DNA of 50,731 bases. It comes from Pseudomonas sp. BGr12 (lineage in GTDB: Bacteria; Pseudomonadota; Gammaproteobacteria; Pseudomonadales; Pseudomonadaceae). The stretch covers positions 1 through 50,731 of the forward strand of contig NZ_JALRNF010000044.1 of assembly GCF_030272895.1 (NCBI RefSeq), given 5' to 3'. Position numbers and translations under genes: made by a program. Under the pieces are notes generated by a model. The model was given only the letters and a program-made list of their open reading frames with translations, was not told the origin of the DNA and searched no databases. Shown one piece after another: positions 1 to 10,062 of this stretch (position 1 is the first letter of the stretch; every line of letters begins with the position of its first letter).

Positions 1-1580
1 AATCGGTTCAGCTCGGTGGGTCTGAAGGAATTGCGTCGACAGGTTTTGCGGCCGTTTCACGGCCGATCGCAGCCTGGTGGCAGCTCCCACAGATACCCGG
101 CAATCGCCTGCCGACCGTGGGAGCTGGCGAAGCCTGCGATCGACTGCGCAGCAGTCGCAATCGGTTCAGCTCAGTGGGTCTGAAGGAATTGCGTCGTCAG
201 GTTTTGCGGCCGTTTCACGGCCGATCGCAGCCTGGTGGCAGCTCCCACAGATACCCGGCAATCGCCTACCGACCGTGGGAGCTGGCGAAGCCTGCGATCG
301 GCTGCGCAGCAGTCGCAATCGGTTCAGCTCGGTGGGTCTGAAGGAACTGTGTCGACAGGTTTTGCGGCCGTTTCACGGCCGATCGCAGCCTGGCGGCAGC
401 TCCCACAGATACCCGGCAATCGCCTGCCGACCGTAGGAGCTGGCGCAGCCTGCGAACGACTGCGCAGCAGTCGCAATCGGTTCAGCTCGGTGGGTCTGAA
501 GGAATTGCGTCGACAGGTTTTGCGGCCGTTTCACGGCCGATCGCAGCCTGGTGGCAGCTCCCACAGATACCCGGCAATCGCCTACCGACCGTAGGAGCTG
601 GCGCAGCCTGCGATCGGCTGCGCAGCAGTCGCAATCGGTTCAGCTCGGTGGGTCTGAAGGAATTGCGTCGACAGGTTTTGCGGCCGTTTCACGGCCGATC
701 GCAGCCTGGCGGCAGCTCCCACAGATACCCGGCAATCGCCTACCGACCGTAGGAGCTGGCGAAGCCTGCGATCGACTGCGCAGCAGTCGCAATCGGTTCA
801 GCTCGGTGGGTCTGAAGGAATTGCGTCGACAGGTTTTGCGGCCGTTTCACGGCCGATCGCAGCCTGGCGGCAGCTCCCACAGATACCCGGCAATCGCCTA
901 CCGACCGTGGGAACTGGCGAAGCCTGCGATCGACTGCGCAGCAGTCGCAATCGGTTCAGCTCGGTGGGTCTGAAGGAATTGCGTCGTCAGGTTTTGCGGC
1001 CGTTTCACGGCCGATCGCAGCCTGGTGGCAGCTCCCACAGATACCCGGCAATCGCCTGCCGACCGTGGGAGCTGGCGAAGCCTGCGATCGACTGCGCAGC
1101 AGTCGCAATCGGTTCAGCTCGGTGGGTCTGAAGGAATTGCGTCGACAGGTTTTGCGGCCGTTTCACGGCCGATCGCAGCCTGGCGGCAGCTCCCACAGAT
1201 ACCCGGCAATCGCCTACCGACCGTGGGAGCTGGCGCAGCCTGCGATCGACTGCGCAGCAGTCGCAATCGGTTCAGCTCAGTGGGTCTGAAGGAATTGCGT
1301 CGTCAGGTTTTGCGGCCGTTTCACGGCTTATCGCAGCCTGGCGGCAGCTCCCACAGATACCCGGCAATCGCCTACCGACCGTGGGAGCTGGCGAAGCCTG
1401 CGATCGACTGCGCAGCAGTCGCAATCGGTTCAGCTCAGTGGGTCTGAAGGAATTGCGTCGTCAGGTTTTGCGGCCGTTTCACGGCCGATCGCAGCCTGGC
1501 GGCAGCTCCCACAGATACCCGGCAATCGCCTGCCGACCGTAGGAGCTGGCGAAGCCTGCGAACGACCGCAAAGCGGTCGC
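1..1580. repeat. Tandem array of ten 158-bp REP-derived units
   Basis: Units start at 1, 159, 317, 475, 633, 791, 949, 1107, 1265 and 1423, so the period is exactly 158 bp, and the left edge of the window cuts the array. In unit 1 there is an inverted repeat CGGCCG-TTTCA-CGGCCG at 49-65, a leftward REP around 62-91 ending in CAGCTCCCACAG, a rightward REP GTGGGAGCTGGCGAAGCC around 117-134, and a perfect dyad CGACTGC-GCA-GCAGTCG at 141-157. Units differ at about eight sites, for example GTCGAC or GTCGTC, GCTCGGTG or GCTCAGTG, CCGTGGG or CCGTAGG. The last unit ends in a different dyad (CGACCGC-AAA-GCGGTCG, 1563-1579), followed by another REP type up to the lipA stop. 158 is not a multiple of 3, so open frames here shift from unit to unit and are not coding. 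Confidence 0.95.
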
Positions 1581-1610
1581 AACCATCGCCAGCGCCCGCA
1601 AGGGCCCGCC

Positions 1611-2585
1611 CTACAGGGCTACCTGCGCGACCTGCTGGTCGGCATGGTAGGACGAACGCACCAGCGGCCCGGACGCCACGTTCCGGAAGCCCATCGCCAG
1701 GGCCTGCTCGGCAAACCAGGCGAAGGTATCCGGATGGACGAAACGCTGCACCGGCAAATGACTGCGCGACGGTTGCAGGTACTGCCCCAGGGTCAGCATG
1801 TCGACCTGATGCTCGCGCATGCGCTGCATCACCTCGATCACCTCTTCATCGGTCTCGCCCAGGCCGAGCATCAGCCCGGACTTGGTCGGCACCCCCGGCA
1901 CCCGTTTCTTGAAATTCTCCAGCAGATCCAGCGACCACTCGAAGTCCGACCCCGGCCGTGCCGCCTTGTACAGGCGCGGCACGGTTTCCAGGTTGTGGTT
2001 GAACACATCCGGCGGTTCCTGCTCGGTGATGGCCAGGGCCACGTCCATGCGCCCGCGGTAGTCCGGCACCAGGGTTTCCAGCTGGATGCCCGGCGACAGC
2101 TTGCGGATTTCCCGCAGGCAGTCGACGAAGTGCTGGGCACCGCCGTCGCGCAGGTCGTCGCGGTCCACCGAGGTGATGACCACGTACTTCAGGCGCAGGT
2201 CAGCGATGGCGATGGCCAGGTTCTTCGGCTCATCGACATCCAGCGGCTTGGGCCGGCCATGGCCGACATCGCAGAACGGGCAACGCCGGGTGCAGATGTC
2301 GCCCATGATCATGAAGGTCGCCGTGCCGCCGGAGAAGCACTCGCCCAGGTTCGGGCACGAGGCTTCTTCGCAGACGCTGTGCAGCTTGTGCTTGCGCAGC
2401 AATGCCTTGACCCGCGCCACCTCCGGTGAGGTAGGAATTTCCACGCGGATCCAGTCGGGTTTGCGTGGCACCTCCTCGGTGGGCAGGATCTTTACTGGAA
2501 TGCGCGCCACCTTCTCGGCGCCGCGCAGTTTCACCCCGGCCTGCAGGGGCTGCGGGCGCGTGGCGACAGACTGGGTTTGGTTCAT
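1611..2585 (-). CDS. lipA: Lipoyl synthase (LipA), copy in the glycine-cleavage operon
   Basis: Radical SAM enzyme that inserts two sulfur atoms into octanoyl groups on lipoyl domains, here most likely on GcvH. The protein is 324 aa, the usual length. The auxiliary 4Fe-4S cysteines are C72, C77 and C83 (CEEASC...C). The radical-SAM motif CTRRCPFC gives C98, C102 and C105, and the conserved RSSYHAD near the C-terminus supplies the serine ligand. The ATG at 2585 is chosen because GGAG lies 7 nt upstream; the ATG two codons earlier is too close to it. It follows gcvT by 24 nt and is the last gene before the 158-bp array. Pseudomonas normally also has a lipB-linked lipA elsewhere, so this is probably a second, pathway-dedicated copy (inference). 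Confidence 0.95.
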   Translation of the reverse strand: MNQTQSVATRPQPLQAGVKLRGAEKVARIPVKILPTEEVPRKPDWIRVEIPTSPEVARVKALLRKHKLHSVCEEASCPNLGECFSGGTATFMIMGDICTRRCPFCDVGHGRPKPLDVDEPKNLAIAIADLRLKYVVITSVDRDDLRDGGAQHFVDCLREIRKLSPGIQLETLVPDYRGRMDVALAITEQEPPDVFNHNLETVPRLYKAARPGSDFEWSLDLLENFKKRVPGVPTKSGLMLGLGETDEEVIEVMQRMREHQVDMLTLGQYLQPSRSHLPVQRFVHPDTFAWFAEQALAMGFRNVASGPLVRSSYHADQQVAQVAL

Positions 2586-2609
2586 GCTCATACTCCGGCA
2601 CTCACGTCT

Positions 2610-3734
2610 TCAGCCACGGTAATAACGTTGCGCCACGAACGGCGTGCGCACCACCTGCATCGGCACCAATTTGCCGCGCACCTGGGCGAAGACTTCGCTC
2701 TCCAGCGCCGCATGCTCGCTCTGCACATACCCCATCGCCAGCGGCCCGCCCAGGCTCGGACCGAAGCCACCACTGGTGACACGGCCGATCACCTGCTCCC
2801 GGGCATCGACGATCAGCGTCCCTTCACGTACCGGCACCCGCTCCTTGGGCAACAGGCCGACGCGCTTGCTGACCACGCCTTCGCGCTGCTGGGCAAAGAT
2901 GCGTTCGGCACCGGGGAAGCCACCGGCACGCACGCCATCGGCACGCCGGGCCTTGGAAATCGCCCAGGTCAGGCTGGCCTCGATCGGCGTGGTGCGCGGC
3001 TCCATGTCATGGCCGTACAGGCACAATCCGGCTTCCAGGCGCAGCGAGTCGCGGGCGCCAAGGCCGATGGCCTCGACCTCGGACTCGGCCAGCAACGAGC
3101 GGGCGAGCATTTGCGCAGCCTCTACCGGCACCGAGATTTCATAGCCATCCTCACCGGTGTAGCCCGAACGGCTGACATAGCAGTCGACACCCAGCAAGCG
3201 CACACTGGCGAACTGCATGAAGGTCATGCTGGCGACCTGAGGCGCCAGGCGCGCCAGTACCTTGGCTGCCGCCGGCCCCTGCAGGGCCAGCAAGGCGCGG
3301 CTGTCGAACAGCGACTCGACCTCGCACTGCCCTTCCAGGTGCTGCTTGAGGTGGGTGAGGTCCTGGTCCTTGCAGGCGGCGTTGACCACCAGGAACAGCT
3401 CATCGTTGCCCAGGTTGGCGACCATCAGGTCGTCGAGGATGCCGCCGTCGTCGTTGGTGAACAGGGCATAGCGCTGCATGCCCACCGGCAGGTCGATGAT
3501 GTCCACCGGCACCAGCGCTTCCAGGGCCTTGGCGGCACCGGCGCCGCGCAGGCGGATCTGGCCCATGTGCGAAACGTCGAACAGGCCGGCCTGATCACGG
3601 GTGTGCAGGTGTTCCTTGAGTACCCCCAGCGGGTACTGCACCGGCATGGCGTAACCGGCGAACGGCACCATGCGTGCCCCCAGTTCCAGGTGCAGGGCGT
3701 GCAGCGGCGTTTGTTGTAGTTGTTCTGTGGACAT
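2610..3734 (-). CDS. gcvT: Aminomethyltransferase, glycine cleavage T-protein
   Basis: Transfers the methylene group of aminomethyl-lipoyl-GcvH to tetrahydrofolate and releases ammonia. At 374 aa it has the normal T-protein length. The N-terminus matches the family ([17 protein letters not shown], then [10 protein letters not shown]), and the C-terminal barrel domain contains the conserved [18 protein letters not shown] segment. AGGAG lies 6 nt before the ATG. It starts 9 nt after the sdaA stop, so the two genes are co-transcribed and probably translationally linked. Its place after gcvH, gcvP, glyA and sdaA matches the gcs2 operon of P. aeruginosa, where the gene is gcvT2. Confidence 0.96.
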   Translation of the reverse strand: MSTEQLQQTPLHALHLELGARMVPFAGYAMPVQYPLGVLKEHLHTRDQAGLFDVSHMGQIRLRGAGAAKALEALVPVDIIDLPVGMQRYALFTNDDGGILDDLMVANLGNDELFLVVNAACKDQDLTHLKQHLEGQCEVESLFDSRALLALQGPAAAKVLARLAPQVASMTFMQFASVRLLGVDCYVSRSGYTGEDGYEISVPVEAAQMLARSLLAESEVEAIGLGARDSLRLEAGLCLYGHDMEPRTTPIEASLTWAISKARRADGVRAGGFPGAERIFAQQREGVVSKRVGLLPKERVPVREGTLIVDAREQVIGRVTSGGFGPSLGGPLAMGYVQSEHAALESEVFAQVRGKLVPMQVVRTPFVAQRYYRG

Positions 3735-3743
3735 GGGTGACTC

Positions 3744-5120
3744 CTAGCATTCGATGATATTGACCGCCAGCCCGCCGCGGGCAGTCTCTTTGTATTTGCT
3801 TTTCATATCGGCGCCGGTCTGGCGCATGGTGCGGATCACCTTGTCGAGAGACACGAAGTGCTGCCCGTCGCCACGCAGGGCCATGCGCGCGGCGTTGATG
3901 GCCTTGACCGAGCCCATGGCGTTGCGCTCGATGCAGGGCACCTGGACCAGCCCGCCGATCGGATCGCAAGTCAGCCCGAGGTTGTGCTCCATGCCGATTT
4001 CAGCGGCGTTCTCCACTTGCTGCACGGTGCCGCCGAGCACTTCGCACAGGGCCCCGGCCGCCATCGAACAGGCCACCCCGACCTCGCCCTGGCAGCCGAC
4101 TTCGGCGCCGGAGATCGAGGCGTTTTCCTTGTAGAGGATGCCGATCGCCGCGGCGGTGAGCAGAAAGCGCACCACCCCGTCTTCGTTGGCCCCCGGCACG
4201 AAGCGCGTGTAGTAATGCAGCACCGCCGGGATGATGCCGGCCGCGCCATTGGTCGGCGCGGTGACCACCCGACCGCCGCTGGCGTTCTCCTCGTTCACCG
4301 CCAGGGCGTAGAGGTTGACCCAGTCGAGCACCGAGAGGCTGTCGCGCAGGTTGGCTTCGGGGCTACCGCTCAACTGCCGGTGCAAGGCCGCGGCGCGGCG
4401 CTTGACCTTGAGCCCGCCGGGCATGATGCCTTCGGTGCGGCAACCGGCCGTGACGCAGTCCTGCATCACCTGCCAGATATGCAGCAAGCCCTGGCGCGTC
4501 GCTTGCGGGCTGCGCCAGGCGGTTTCGTTCTCGGCCATCAACTGGCTGATCGACAGCCCGTGCTGGGCACATTGCGCCAGCAGCTCACGGCCGGTCAGGA
4601 AGGGGAAGCGCAGCGGCGTGCGGTCCTCGACGATGCGGTCGACGCCGATCGCCGCCTCGTCCACCACGAAACCGCCGCCCACCGAGTAGTACTCGCGGCT
4701 GCACAGCTGCAGGCCGGCCGCGTCGAAGGCACGCAGAATCATGCCGTTGGGGTGGTAGGGCAAGGGTTTGCGGATCATCGCCAGGTGTTCTTTCTCGACG
4801 AAGCGAATGCGCTTCTCACCCAGCAGCGCCAGCGTCCCGCTCTGACGGATCATCCCCAGGCGGTCAGCGACCATCGAGGTCTCGACCGTATCCGGGTGCT
4901 CGCCTTCAAGCCCCAGCAGCACCGCCTTGTCGCTGCCGTGGCCCTTGCCGGTGGCGCCGAGCGAGCCGTACAGCTCGGCGCGCACGCTTTCCACCTGGGC
5001 CAGCAGGCCCTGGTCCCTGAGCCCTTCGACAAAGCGCGCCGCAGCGCGCATCGGCCCGACCGTGTGGGAGCTGGACGGGCCGATGCCCACCTTGAACAGA
5101 TCAAAAACACTCAGCGACAT
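3744..5120 (-). CDS. sdaA: L-serine ammonia-lyase (L-serine dehydratase)
   Basis: Iron-sulfur enzyme that deaminates L-serine to pyruvate and ammonia. In this operon it would drain the serine that GlyA makes from glycine and methylene-THF. The single-chain protein has 458 aa. The N-terminal beta domain begins [20 protein letters not shown], the family signature. The C-terminal alpha domain carries the cluster cysteines, including the [15 protein letters not shown] region and a later CDPIGG. I use the ATG at 5120, which has GGAGG 6 nt upstream, rather than the in-frame start five codons earlier. The gap to glyA is 27 nt. Confidence 0.96.
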   Translation of the reverse strand: MSLSVFDLFKVGIGPSSSHTVGPMRAAARFVEGLRDQGLLAQVESVRAELYGSLGATGKGHGSDKAVLLGLEGEHPDTVETSMVADRLGMIRQSGTLALLGEKRIRFVEKEHLAMIRKPLPYHPNGMILRAFDAAGLQLCSREYYSVGGGFVVDEAAIGVDRIVEDRTPLRFPFLTGRELLAQCAQHGLSISQLMAENETAWRSPQATRQGLLHIWQVMQDCVTAGCRTEGIMPGGLKVKRRAAALHRQLSGSPEANLRDSLSVLDWVNLYALAVNEENASGGRVVTAPTNGAAGIIPAVLHYYTRFVPGANEDGVVRFLLTAAAIGILYKENASISGAEVGCQGEVGVACSMAAGALCEVLGGTVQQVENAAEIGMEHNLGLTCDPIGGLVQVPCIERNAMGSVKAINAARMALRGDGQHFVSLDKVIRTMRQTGADMKSKYKETARGGLAVNIIEC

Positions 5121-5147
5121 ACAAGCCTCCGCCATCGCACCCGGTGA

Positions 5148-6401
5148 TCAGGCCGGGTAAACCGGGAACAGTTTGCACAGCTCGCCCACCTGCCGGGCCA
5201 CCTGGGCCTCGACGTCGGCATCGCCGAGGTGATCGAGGATGTCGCAGATCCAGGTCGCCAGGGCACGGCATTCCGGTACCTGGAAGCCACGGGTGGTCAC
5301 CGCCGGGGTACCGATGCGCAGGCCCGAAGTCACGAACGGCGACTGCGGATCGTTGGGCACCGCGTTCTTGTTCACGGTGATGTGCGCCCGGCCCAGGGCG
5401 GCGTCGGCGTCCTTGCCGGTGATGCCCTGGCGAATCAGGCTGACCAGGAACAGGTGGTTGTCGGTGCCACCGGAGACCACGTCATAGCCGCGCTGCTTGA
5501 AGATCTCGGCCATGGCCTGGGCGTTCTTGATGACCTGGTACTGGTAGTCCTTGAAGCCCGGCTCCAAAGCTTCCTTGAAGCACACCGCCTTGGCTGCGAT
5601 CACGTGCATCAGCGGACCGCCCTGCCCGCCCGGGAACACCGCCGAGTTGAGCTTCTTCTCAAGCTCCGCATCGGCCTTGGCCAGGATCAGGCCGCCGCGC
5701 GGACCGCGCAGGGTCTTGTGGGTGGTGGTGGTGACCACATCGGCATAGGGCAGCGGGTTCGGGTACAGGCCAGCGGCAACCAGGCCGGCGACGTGGGCCA
5801 TGTCGACGAACAGGTAGGCACCGACCTTGTCGGCGATCTGGCGAAAGCGCGGGAAGTCCAGGGTCTTGGAGTAAGCGGAGAAGCCGGCGACGATCATCTT
5901 CGGCTTGTGCTCCACGGCCAGGCGCTCGACTTCGTCGTAGTCGATCAGGCCGTTGGCGTCGATACCGTACTGCACGGCGTTGTACAGCTTGCCGGAAGAA
6001 CTGACCTTGGCACCGTGGGTCAGGTGACCGCCGTGGGCCAGGCTCATGCCCAGGATGGTGTCGCCGGCCTGCAGCAGGGCCAGGTAGACCGCTGCGTTGG
6101 CCTGGGAGCCGGAGTGTGGCTGGACGTTGGCGTAGCCGGCGCCGAACAGTTGCTTGGCGCGGTCGATGGCCAGCTGCTCGACCACATCGACATGCTCGCA
6201 ACCGCCGTAGTAGCGCTTGCCCGGGTAGCCTTCGGCGTACTTGTTGGTCAGCTCGGTGCCCTGGGCCTGCATCACTTGCGGGCTGGTGTAGTTTTCCGAG
6301 GCGATCAGCTCGATATGGTCTTCCTGGCGTTGCGCTTCGCGGCGGATAGCTTCGGCCAGCGCCGGGTCGAAATCGGACAGGGTCAGGCTTTTATGGAACA
6401 T
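5148..6401 (-). CDS. glyA: Serine hydroxymethyltransferase
   Basis: PLP enzyme that interconverts glycine plus 5,10-methylene-THF with serine plus THF, linking the glycine cleavage system to SdaA. The protein has 417 aa, the standard bacterial length. The PLP lysine is K229 in [14 protein letters not shown]. The N-terminal ELIASENY and [14 protein letters not shown] motifs are intact. An AGGA precedes the ATG. A 137-nt gap containing a REP pair separates it from gcvP, so its expression may differ from that of the upstream genes. Pseudomonads usually carry more than one glyA; this is the glycine-operon copy. Confidence 0.96.
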   Translation of the reverse strand: MFHKSLTLSDFDPALAEAIRREAQRQEDHIELIASENYTSPQVMQAQGTELTNKYAEGYPGKRYYGGCEHVDVVEQLAIDRAKQLFGAGYANVQPHSGSQANAAVYLALLQAGDTILGMSLAHGGHLTHGAKVSSSGKLYNAVQYGIDANGLIDYDEVERLAVEHKPKMIVAGFSAYSKTLDFPRFRQIADKVGAYLFVDMAHVAGLVAAGLYPNPLPYADVVTTTTHKTLRGPRGGLILAKADAELEKKLNSAVFPGGQGGPLMHVIAAKAVCFKEALEPGFKDYQYQVIKNAQAMAEIFKQRGYDVVSGGTDNHLFLVSLIRQGITGKDADAALGRAHITVNKNAVPNDPQSPFVTSGLRIGTPAVTTRGFQVPECRALATWICDILDHLGDADVEAQVARQVGELCKLFPVYPA

Positions 6402-6463
6402 GGTGGTTTTCCTTGTTATTAGCGTTCAACCAAAGGGCAACTGTCTGTGGGAGCAATTGTCTC

Positions 6464-6537
6464 TGTGGGAGCGGGCTTGTCCCGCGATGGTGCGCAATCA
6501 GTTACATCGCATCGCGGGGCAAGCCCGCTCCTACAGG
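6464..6537. repeat. REP inverted pair inside the gcv operon
   Basis: Two REP elements face each other: GTGGGAGCGGGCTTGTCCCG at the left and CGGGGCAAGCCCGCTCCTAC at the right, about 30 nt apart. The right arm ends one base before the complement of the gcvP stop codon. A transcript crossing it would form a long stem between gcvP and glyA, which could stabilise upstream mRNA or cause partial termination. A shorter GTGGGAGCAATTG fragment lies at 6447-6459. Confidence 0.85.
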
Positions 6538-6538
6538 G

Positions 6539-9409
6539 TCAAGCGTCTTGGTAGATCGACATCGGCGGGCAGGCACAGGCCAGGTTGCGGTCGCCGTAGA
6601 CGTTGTCCACGCGCCCCACCGGCGGCCAGTACTTGCTCTCGCGCAGCGCATCCAGCGGGTACACCGCCAGCTCCCGGCCATAACGATGCGGCCATTCGCC
6701 CACCAGCTCGGCGGCGGTATGCGGTGCGTTCTTCAGCGGGTTGTCGAGCTTGTCCAGGGTGCCGTCTTCCACCGCGCGGATTTCTTCGCGGATGCAGATC
6801 ATGGCGTCGCAGAAGCGGTCCAGCTCTTCCTTGGACTCACTCTCGGTCGGCTCCACCATCAGCGTGCCGGCCACCGGGAACGACATGGTCGGGGCGTGGA
6901 AGCCAAAATCGATCAGGCGCTTGGCCACGTCCTCGACGCTGATGCCGCTGCTGTCCTTGAGCGGGCGCAGGTCGAGAATGCACTCGTGGGCAACCAGGCC
7001 GTTCTCGCCGGTGTAGAGCACCGGGTAGTGCTCCTCCAGGCGCCGGGCGATGTAGTTGGCGCTGAGGATCGCCAGCTGCGAGGCACGCTTGAGCCCTTCG
7101 CCGCCCATCATGCGGATGTACATCCAGGTGATCGGCAGGATGCTGGCGCTGCCATAGGGCGCTGCACAGACGGCACCCTGCTTGTTCTCCATGTGCCCGT
7201 GACCGGGCAGGAACGGCGCCAGGTGCGCCTTGACGCCGATCGGGCCGACGCCCGGACCGCCACCGCCGTGGGGGATGCAGAAGGTCTTGTGCAGGTTCAG
7301 GTGCGACACGTCGCCGCCGAACTTGCCCGGGGCACAGAGGCCGACCATGGCGTTCATGTTGGCGCCGTCCAGGTACACCTGGCCGCCGTGCTCATGAATG
7401 ATGTCGCAGATGCGGGTGATGCCGTCCTCGAACACGCCATGGGTCGAGGGATAGGTGATCATCAGCGCGGCCAGTTGATCCTTGTGCTGCTCGGCCTTGC
7501 GCTGCAGGTCGTCGACATCGACGTTGCCACGCTCGTCGCAGTTGACCACCACCACACGCATGCCGGCCATCTGCGCCGTAGCCGGGTTGGTGCCGTGGGC
7601 CGACGACGGAATCAGGCACACATCGCGCCCGGCCTCGCCACGGCTGGCGTGGTAGGCACGGATGGCCAACAGGCCTGCGTACTCGCCCTGGGAGCCGGCG
7701 TTGGGCTGCAGGGACATGGCGTCATAGCCGGTGGCCGCGCAGAGCATCGCTTCCAGTTCGTCGGTCAGCTGGCGGTAGCCCAGCGACTGCTCGGCCGGGG
7801 CGAACGGGTGCAGGGCGCCGAACTCCGGCCAGGTGATCGGGATCATCTCGCTGGCGGCGTTGAGCTTCATGGTGCACGAGCCCAGGGCGATCATGGTGCG
7901 GTCCAGGGCCAGGTCCTTGTCGGCCAGGCGGCGCAGGTAGCGCATCAGCTCGGTTTCGCTGTGGTAGCGGTTGAATACCTGATGCTGCAGGAACGGCGTT
8001 TCGCGCAGCAACGGCAGTGGCAGGCGATCGGTGGTGTCGGCGGCCAGGGCGGTGAAGTCCGGCAGCGTCTGCCCTGGTGCGGCGAACACCTGCCACAGGG
8101 CCTCGACGCTGGCCTGTTCGCAGGTTTCATCCAGCGACAGGCCGACGCGCAGATCATCGATTACACGCAGGTTCAGGCGCGCGCCGTTGGCCGCGGCCAG
8201 CACCTGGGCCACAGGCTGTGCGGTCACCACGCTGACGGTGTCGAAGAAGTACTGCTGCTCGACCTGGTGCCCGAGCTGCTGCAGCCCCTGCACCAGGATC
8301 GCGGTCAGGCGGTGCACGCGCCGGGCGATCTGGGTCAGGCCCTGTGGGCCGTGGTAGACCGCGTACATGCTGGCGATGTTGGCCAGCAGTACCTGGGCGG
8401 TGCAGATGTTGCTGGTGGCCTTCTCGCGGCGGATATGCTGCTCGCGGGTCTGCATGGCCAGGCGCAGGGCCGGCTTGCCGAAGCGGTCGATGGACACCCC
8501 GACCAGGCGCCCGGGCATGTCGCGCTTGAACGCATCGCGGGTGGCGAAGTACGCCGCGTGCGGGCCGCCGAAGCCCAGGGGGACGCCGAAGCGCTGGGCG
8601 CTGCCGAGCACCACGTCGGCACCGAACTCACCCGGTGGGGTCAGCAGGGTCAGGGCCAGCAGGTCGGCGGACACCGCCACCAGGGCGCCAGCGGCATGGG
8701 CGCGCTCGACCAGGGCGCGGTGGTCGCCGATGGCGCCGGTGCTGGCCGGGTATTGCAGCAGCAGGCCGAAGTAGGCGTCCAGGCTCTGGTCTTCCAGCGC
8801 CGCTTCATCACCGATGACCACTTCAATGCCCAGCGGCCGGGCGCGAGTAAGCAATACGTCGAGGGTTTGCGGGTGGCAATGGCGGGAGGCGAAAAATGCC
8901 GGTGCCTTGTTCTTCGCCAGGCGCTTGCAGAAGGTCATGGCCTCGGCTGCGGCGGTGGCTTCATCGAGCAGCGAGGCGTTGGCGATTTCCATGCCGGTCA
9001 GGTCGCTGACCAGGGTCTGGAAGTTCAGCAGCGCCTCCAGGCGACCCTGGGAAATCTCCGGCTGGTACGGCGTGTAGGCGGTGTACCAGGCCGGGTTCTC
9101 CAGCAGGTTGCGCAGGATCGGCGTCGGCGTGTGGCACGGGTAGTAGCCCTGGCCGATGTGGTTGGCAAACAGCTGGTTCTGCGCGGCAATGGCCTTGAGT
9201 GCGGCCAGGGCTTCGGTCTCGCCCTGCCCTTTGCTCAGTTCGAGCACGCTGGTGCCCTTGATGCTGGCGGGGATGACGCTGTCGATCAGGGCGTCGAGCG
9301 AGTCATGCCCGGTCAGCGCCAGCATGGCGTCGATATCGCCCTCGCGCGGGCCGATATGACGGGCGATGAACTCGTTGTCGGTGCCCAGCGGAATGGATGC
9401 GTTAGTCAT
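6539..9409 (-). CDS. gcvP: Glycine dehydrogenase (decarboxylating), P-protein
   Basis: PLP-dependent P-protein: decarboxylates glycine and loads the aminomethyl group onto the lipoyl arm of GcvH. At 956 aa it is the single-chain form (both alpha and beta halves fused) typical of proteobacteria. The PLP lysine sits in [17 protein letters not shown] in the C-terminal half, and the N-terminus has the family [11 protein letters not shown] and [16 protein letters not shown] segments. It follows gcvH by 14 nt, with AGG about 9 nt before the ATG. A very long antisense open frame covers the gene but is only a GC-skew shadow. Confidence 0.97.
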   Translation of the reverse strand: MTNASIPLGTDNEFIARHIGPREGDIDAMLALTGHDSLDALIDSVIPASIKGTSVLELSKGQGETEALAALKAIAAQNQLFANHIGQGYYPCHTPTPILRNLLENPAWYTAYTPYQPEISQGRLEALLNFQTLVSDLTGMEIANASLLDEATAAAEAMTFCKRLAKNKAPAFFASRHCHPQTLDVLLTRARPLGIEVVIGDEAALEDQSLDAYFGLLLQYPASTGAIGDHRALVERAHAAGALVAVSADLLALTLLTPPGEFGADVVLGSAQRFGVPLGFGGPHAAYFATRDAFKRDMPGRLVGVSIDRFGKPALRLAMQTREQHIRREKATSNICTAQVLLANIASMYAVYHGPQGLTQIARRVHRLTAILVQGLQQLGHQVEQQYFFDTVSVVTAQPVAQVLAAANGARLNLRVIDDLRVGLSLDETCEQASVEALWQVFAAPGQTLPDFTALAADTTDRLPLPLLRETPFLQHQVFNRYHSETELMRYLRRLADKDLALDRTMIALGSCTMKLNAASEMIPITWPEFGALHPFAPAEQSLGYRQLTDELEAMLCAATGYDAMSLQPNAGSQGEYAGLLAIRAYHASRGEAGRDVCLIPSSAHGTNPATAQMAGMRVVVVNCDERGNVDVDDLQRKAEQHKDQLAALMITYPSTHGVFEDGITRICDIIHEHGGQVYLDGANMNAMVGLCAPGKFGGDVSHLNLHKTFCIPHGGGGPGVGPIGVKAHLAPFLPGHGHMENKQGAVCAAPYGSASILPITWMYIRMMGGEGLKRASQLAILSANYIARRLEEHYPVLYTGENGLVAHECILDLRPLKDSSGISVEDVAKRLIDFGFHAPTMSFPVAGTLMVEPTESESKEELDRFCDAMICIREEIRAVEDGTLDKLDNPLKNAPHTAAELVGEWPHRYGRELAVYPLDALRESKYWPPVGRVDNVYGDRNLACACPPMSIYQDA

Positions 9410-9423
9410 GGCGGCACCCTGGC

Positions 9424-9801
9424 TCAGGCGTTTTCGGCCAGGAAGCGGTCATAGCCGTCCTGGTCCATCAGGGTATCGAGGTCGGCCGGGTTGCTGACCT
9501 GGATACGGAAGAACCAGCCGTCCTGCATGGGCGAGGCGTTGACCAGCTCGGGGTCGTCGGCCAGGGCCTGGTTCACCGCCACCACGGTGCCGTTCAGCGG
9601 CATGCTGATGTTGCTGGCGGCCTTGACCGATTCCAGCACGGCGACTTCATGGCCCTCCCCGTACTCGCCCGGCTCCGGCAGCTGCACGAACACCACGTCA
9701 CCCAGGGCCTCCTGGGCGTAGGTGGTGATGCCGACGGTCAGCTCGCCAGTCGCTTCCAGACGCAGCCATTCGTGTTCGGGAGTAAAACGCAGCGTGCTCA
9801 T
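9424..9801 (-). CDS. gcvH: Glycine cleavage system H protein
   Basis: Lipoyl carrier that shuttles the aminomethyl intermediate from GcvP to GcvT. The protein has 125 aa. It begins [14 protein letters not shown] as in the family, and the lipoylated lysine is K60 in LESVKAAS. The ATG at 9801 has GAGGA just upstream; the longer in-frame extension has no family similarity and would overlap the promoter. It is the first gene of the operon, with a sigma-54 promoter ending 56 nt upstream, so the leader is short. Confidence 0.96.
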   Translation of the reverse strand: MSTLRFTPEHEWLRLEATGELTVGITTYAQEALGDVVFVQLPEPGEYGEGHEVAVLESVKAASNISMPLNGTVVAVNQALADDPELVNASPMQDGWFFRIQVSNPADLDTLMDQDGYDRFLAENA

Positions 9802-9856
9802 GGATCTTCCTCTCTTGTTATCAGTGGGGTCCCGATGCAGGACTGATTGATACCAG

Positions 9857-9872
9857 AGCAAGGGTGATGCCA
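9857..9872 (-). promoter_or_regulatory. Sigma-54 (-24/-12) promoter of the gcvH operon
   Basis: The minus strand reads TGGCATCACCCTTGCT, which fits the sigma-54 consensus TGGCAC-N5-TTGCW with one change in the -24 element and the correct GG/GC spacing. The predicted transcription start is about 45 nt before the gcvH ATG. An adjacent sigma-54 activator gene and upstream dyads support it. Confidence 0.85.
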
Positions 9873-9938
9873 ACTTGTTAAAAGCCTTGTATTTCAAGGC
9901 CTTGCACTGAAAAACCGGTAAATCTCAAGCCTTTGCGC

Positions 9939-9956
9939 TGGAGCGAAATCGCTCCG
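9939..9956. promoter_or_regulatory. Promoter-proximal GcsR-type dyad upstream of gcvH
   Basis: TGGAGCG-AAAT-CGCTCCG is an 18-bp near-perfect dyad. It has the 7-4-7 architecture I recall for P. aeruginosa GcsR sites (TGTAACG-N4-CGTTCCG). Its centre is about 83 bp upstream of the centre of the sigma-54 promoter. Confidence 0.7.
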
Positions 9957-10019
9957 CTGCGTGAACCCGCTTGCCACCACTTACAGGAAAGGCCAATGAA
10001 CCCGCGCCCCACGCCCGAC

Positions 10020-10056
10020 TGGAGCGTATTCACTCCAGTGGAGCGTATTCGAACCA
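10020..10056. promoter_or_regulatory. Distal tandem pair of GcsR-type dyads upstream of gcvH
   Basis: TGGAGCG-TATT-CACTCCA (10020-10037) and TGGAGCG-TATT-CGAACCA (10039-10056) are separated by one base, so their centres are 19 bp apart. The third copy has a degenerate right half. The pair ends 6 bp before the gcsR stop codon. Confidence 0.7.
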
Positions 10057-10062
10057 GGCCGA

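Noticed and set aside
77..1447. Several 60-140-residue open frames on both strands within the 158-bp array, with repeated MAAPTDTRQS- or MGAGEACDR-like products
   Set aside because: The unit length is not a multiple of three, so each product is the same DNA read in shifting frames. There is no ribosome site or family similarity, and the DNA is made of REP palindromes.
1..1580. The array as a CRISPR
   Set aside because: The whole 158-bp unit repeats with only point variants. There are no unique spacers, and no cas genes are nearby.
6413..9454. A 1013-residue open frame on the plus strand
   Set aside because: It is antisense to gcvP, which has full family similarity and an intact PLP site. 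The product is His-, Gln- and Gly-rich, as expected from the complement of GC-rich codons.
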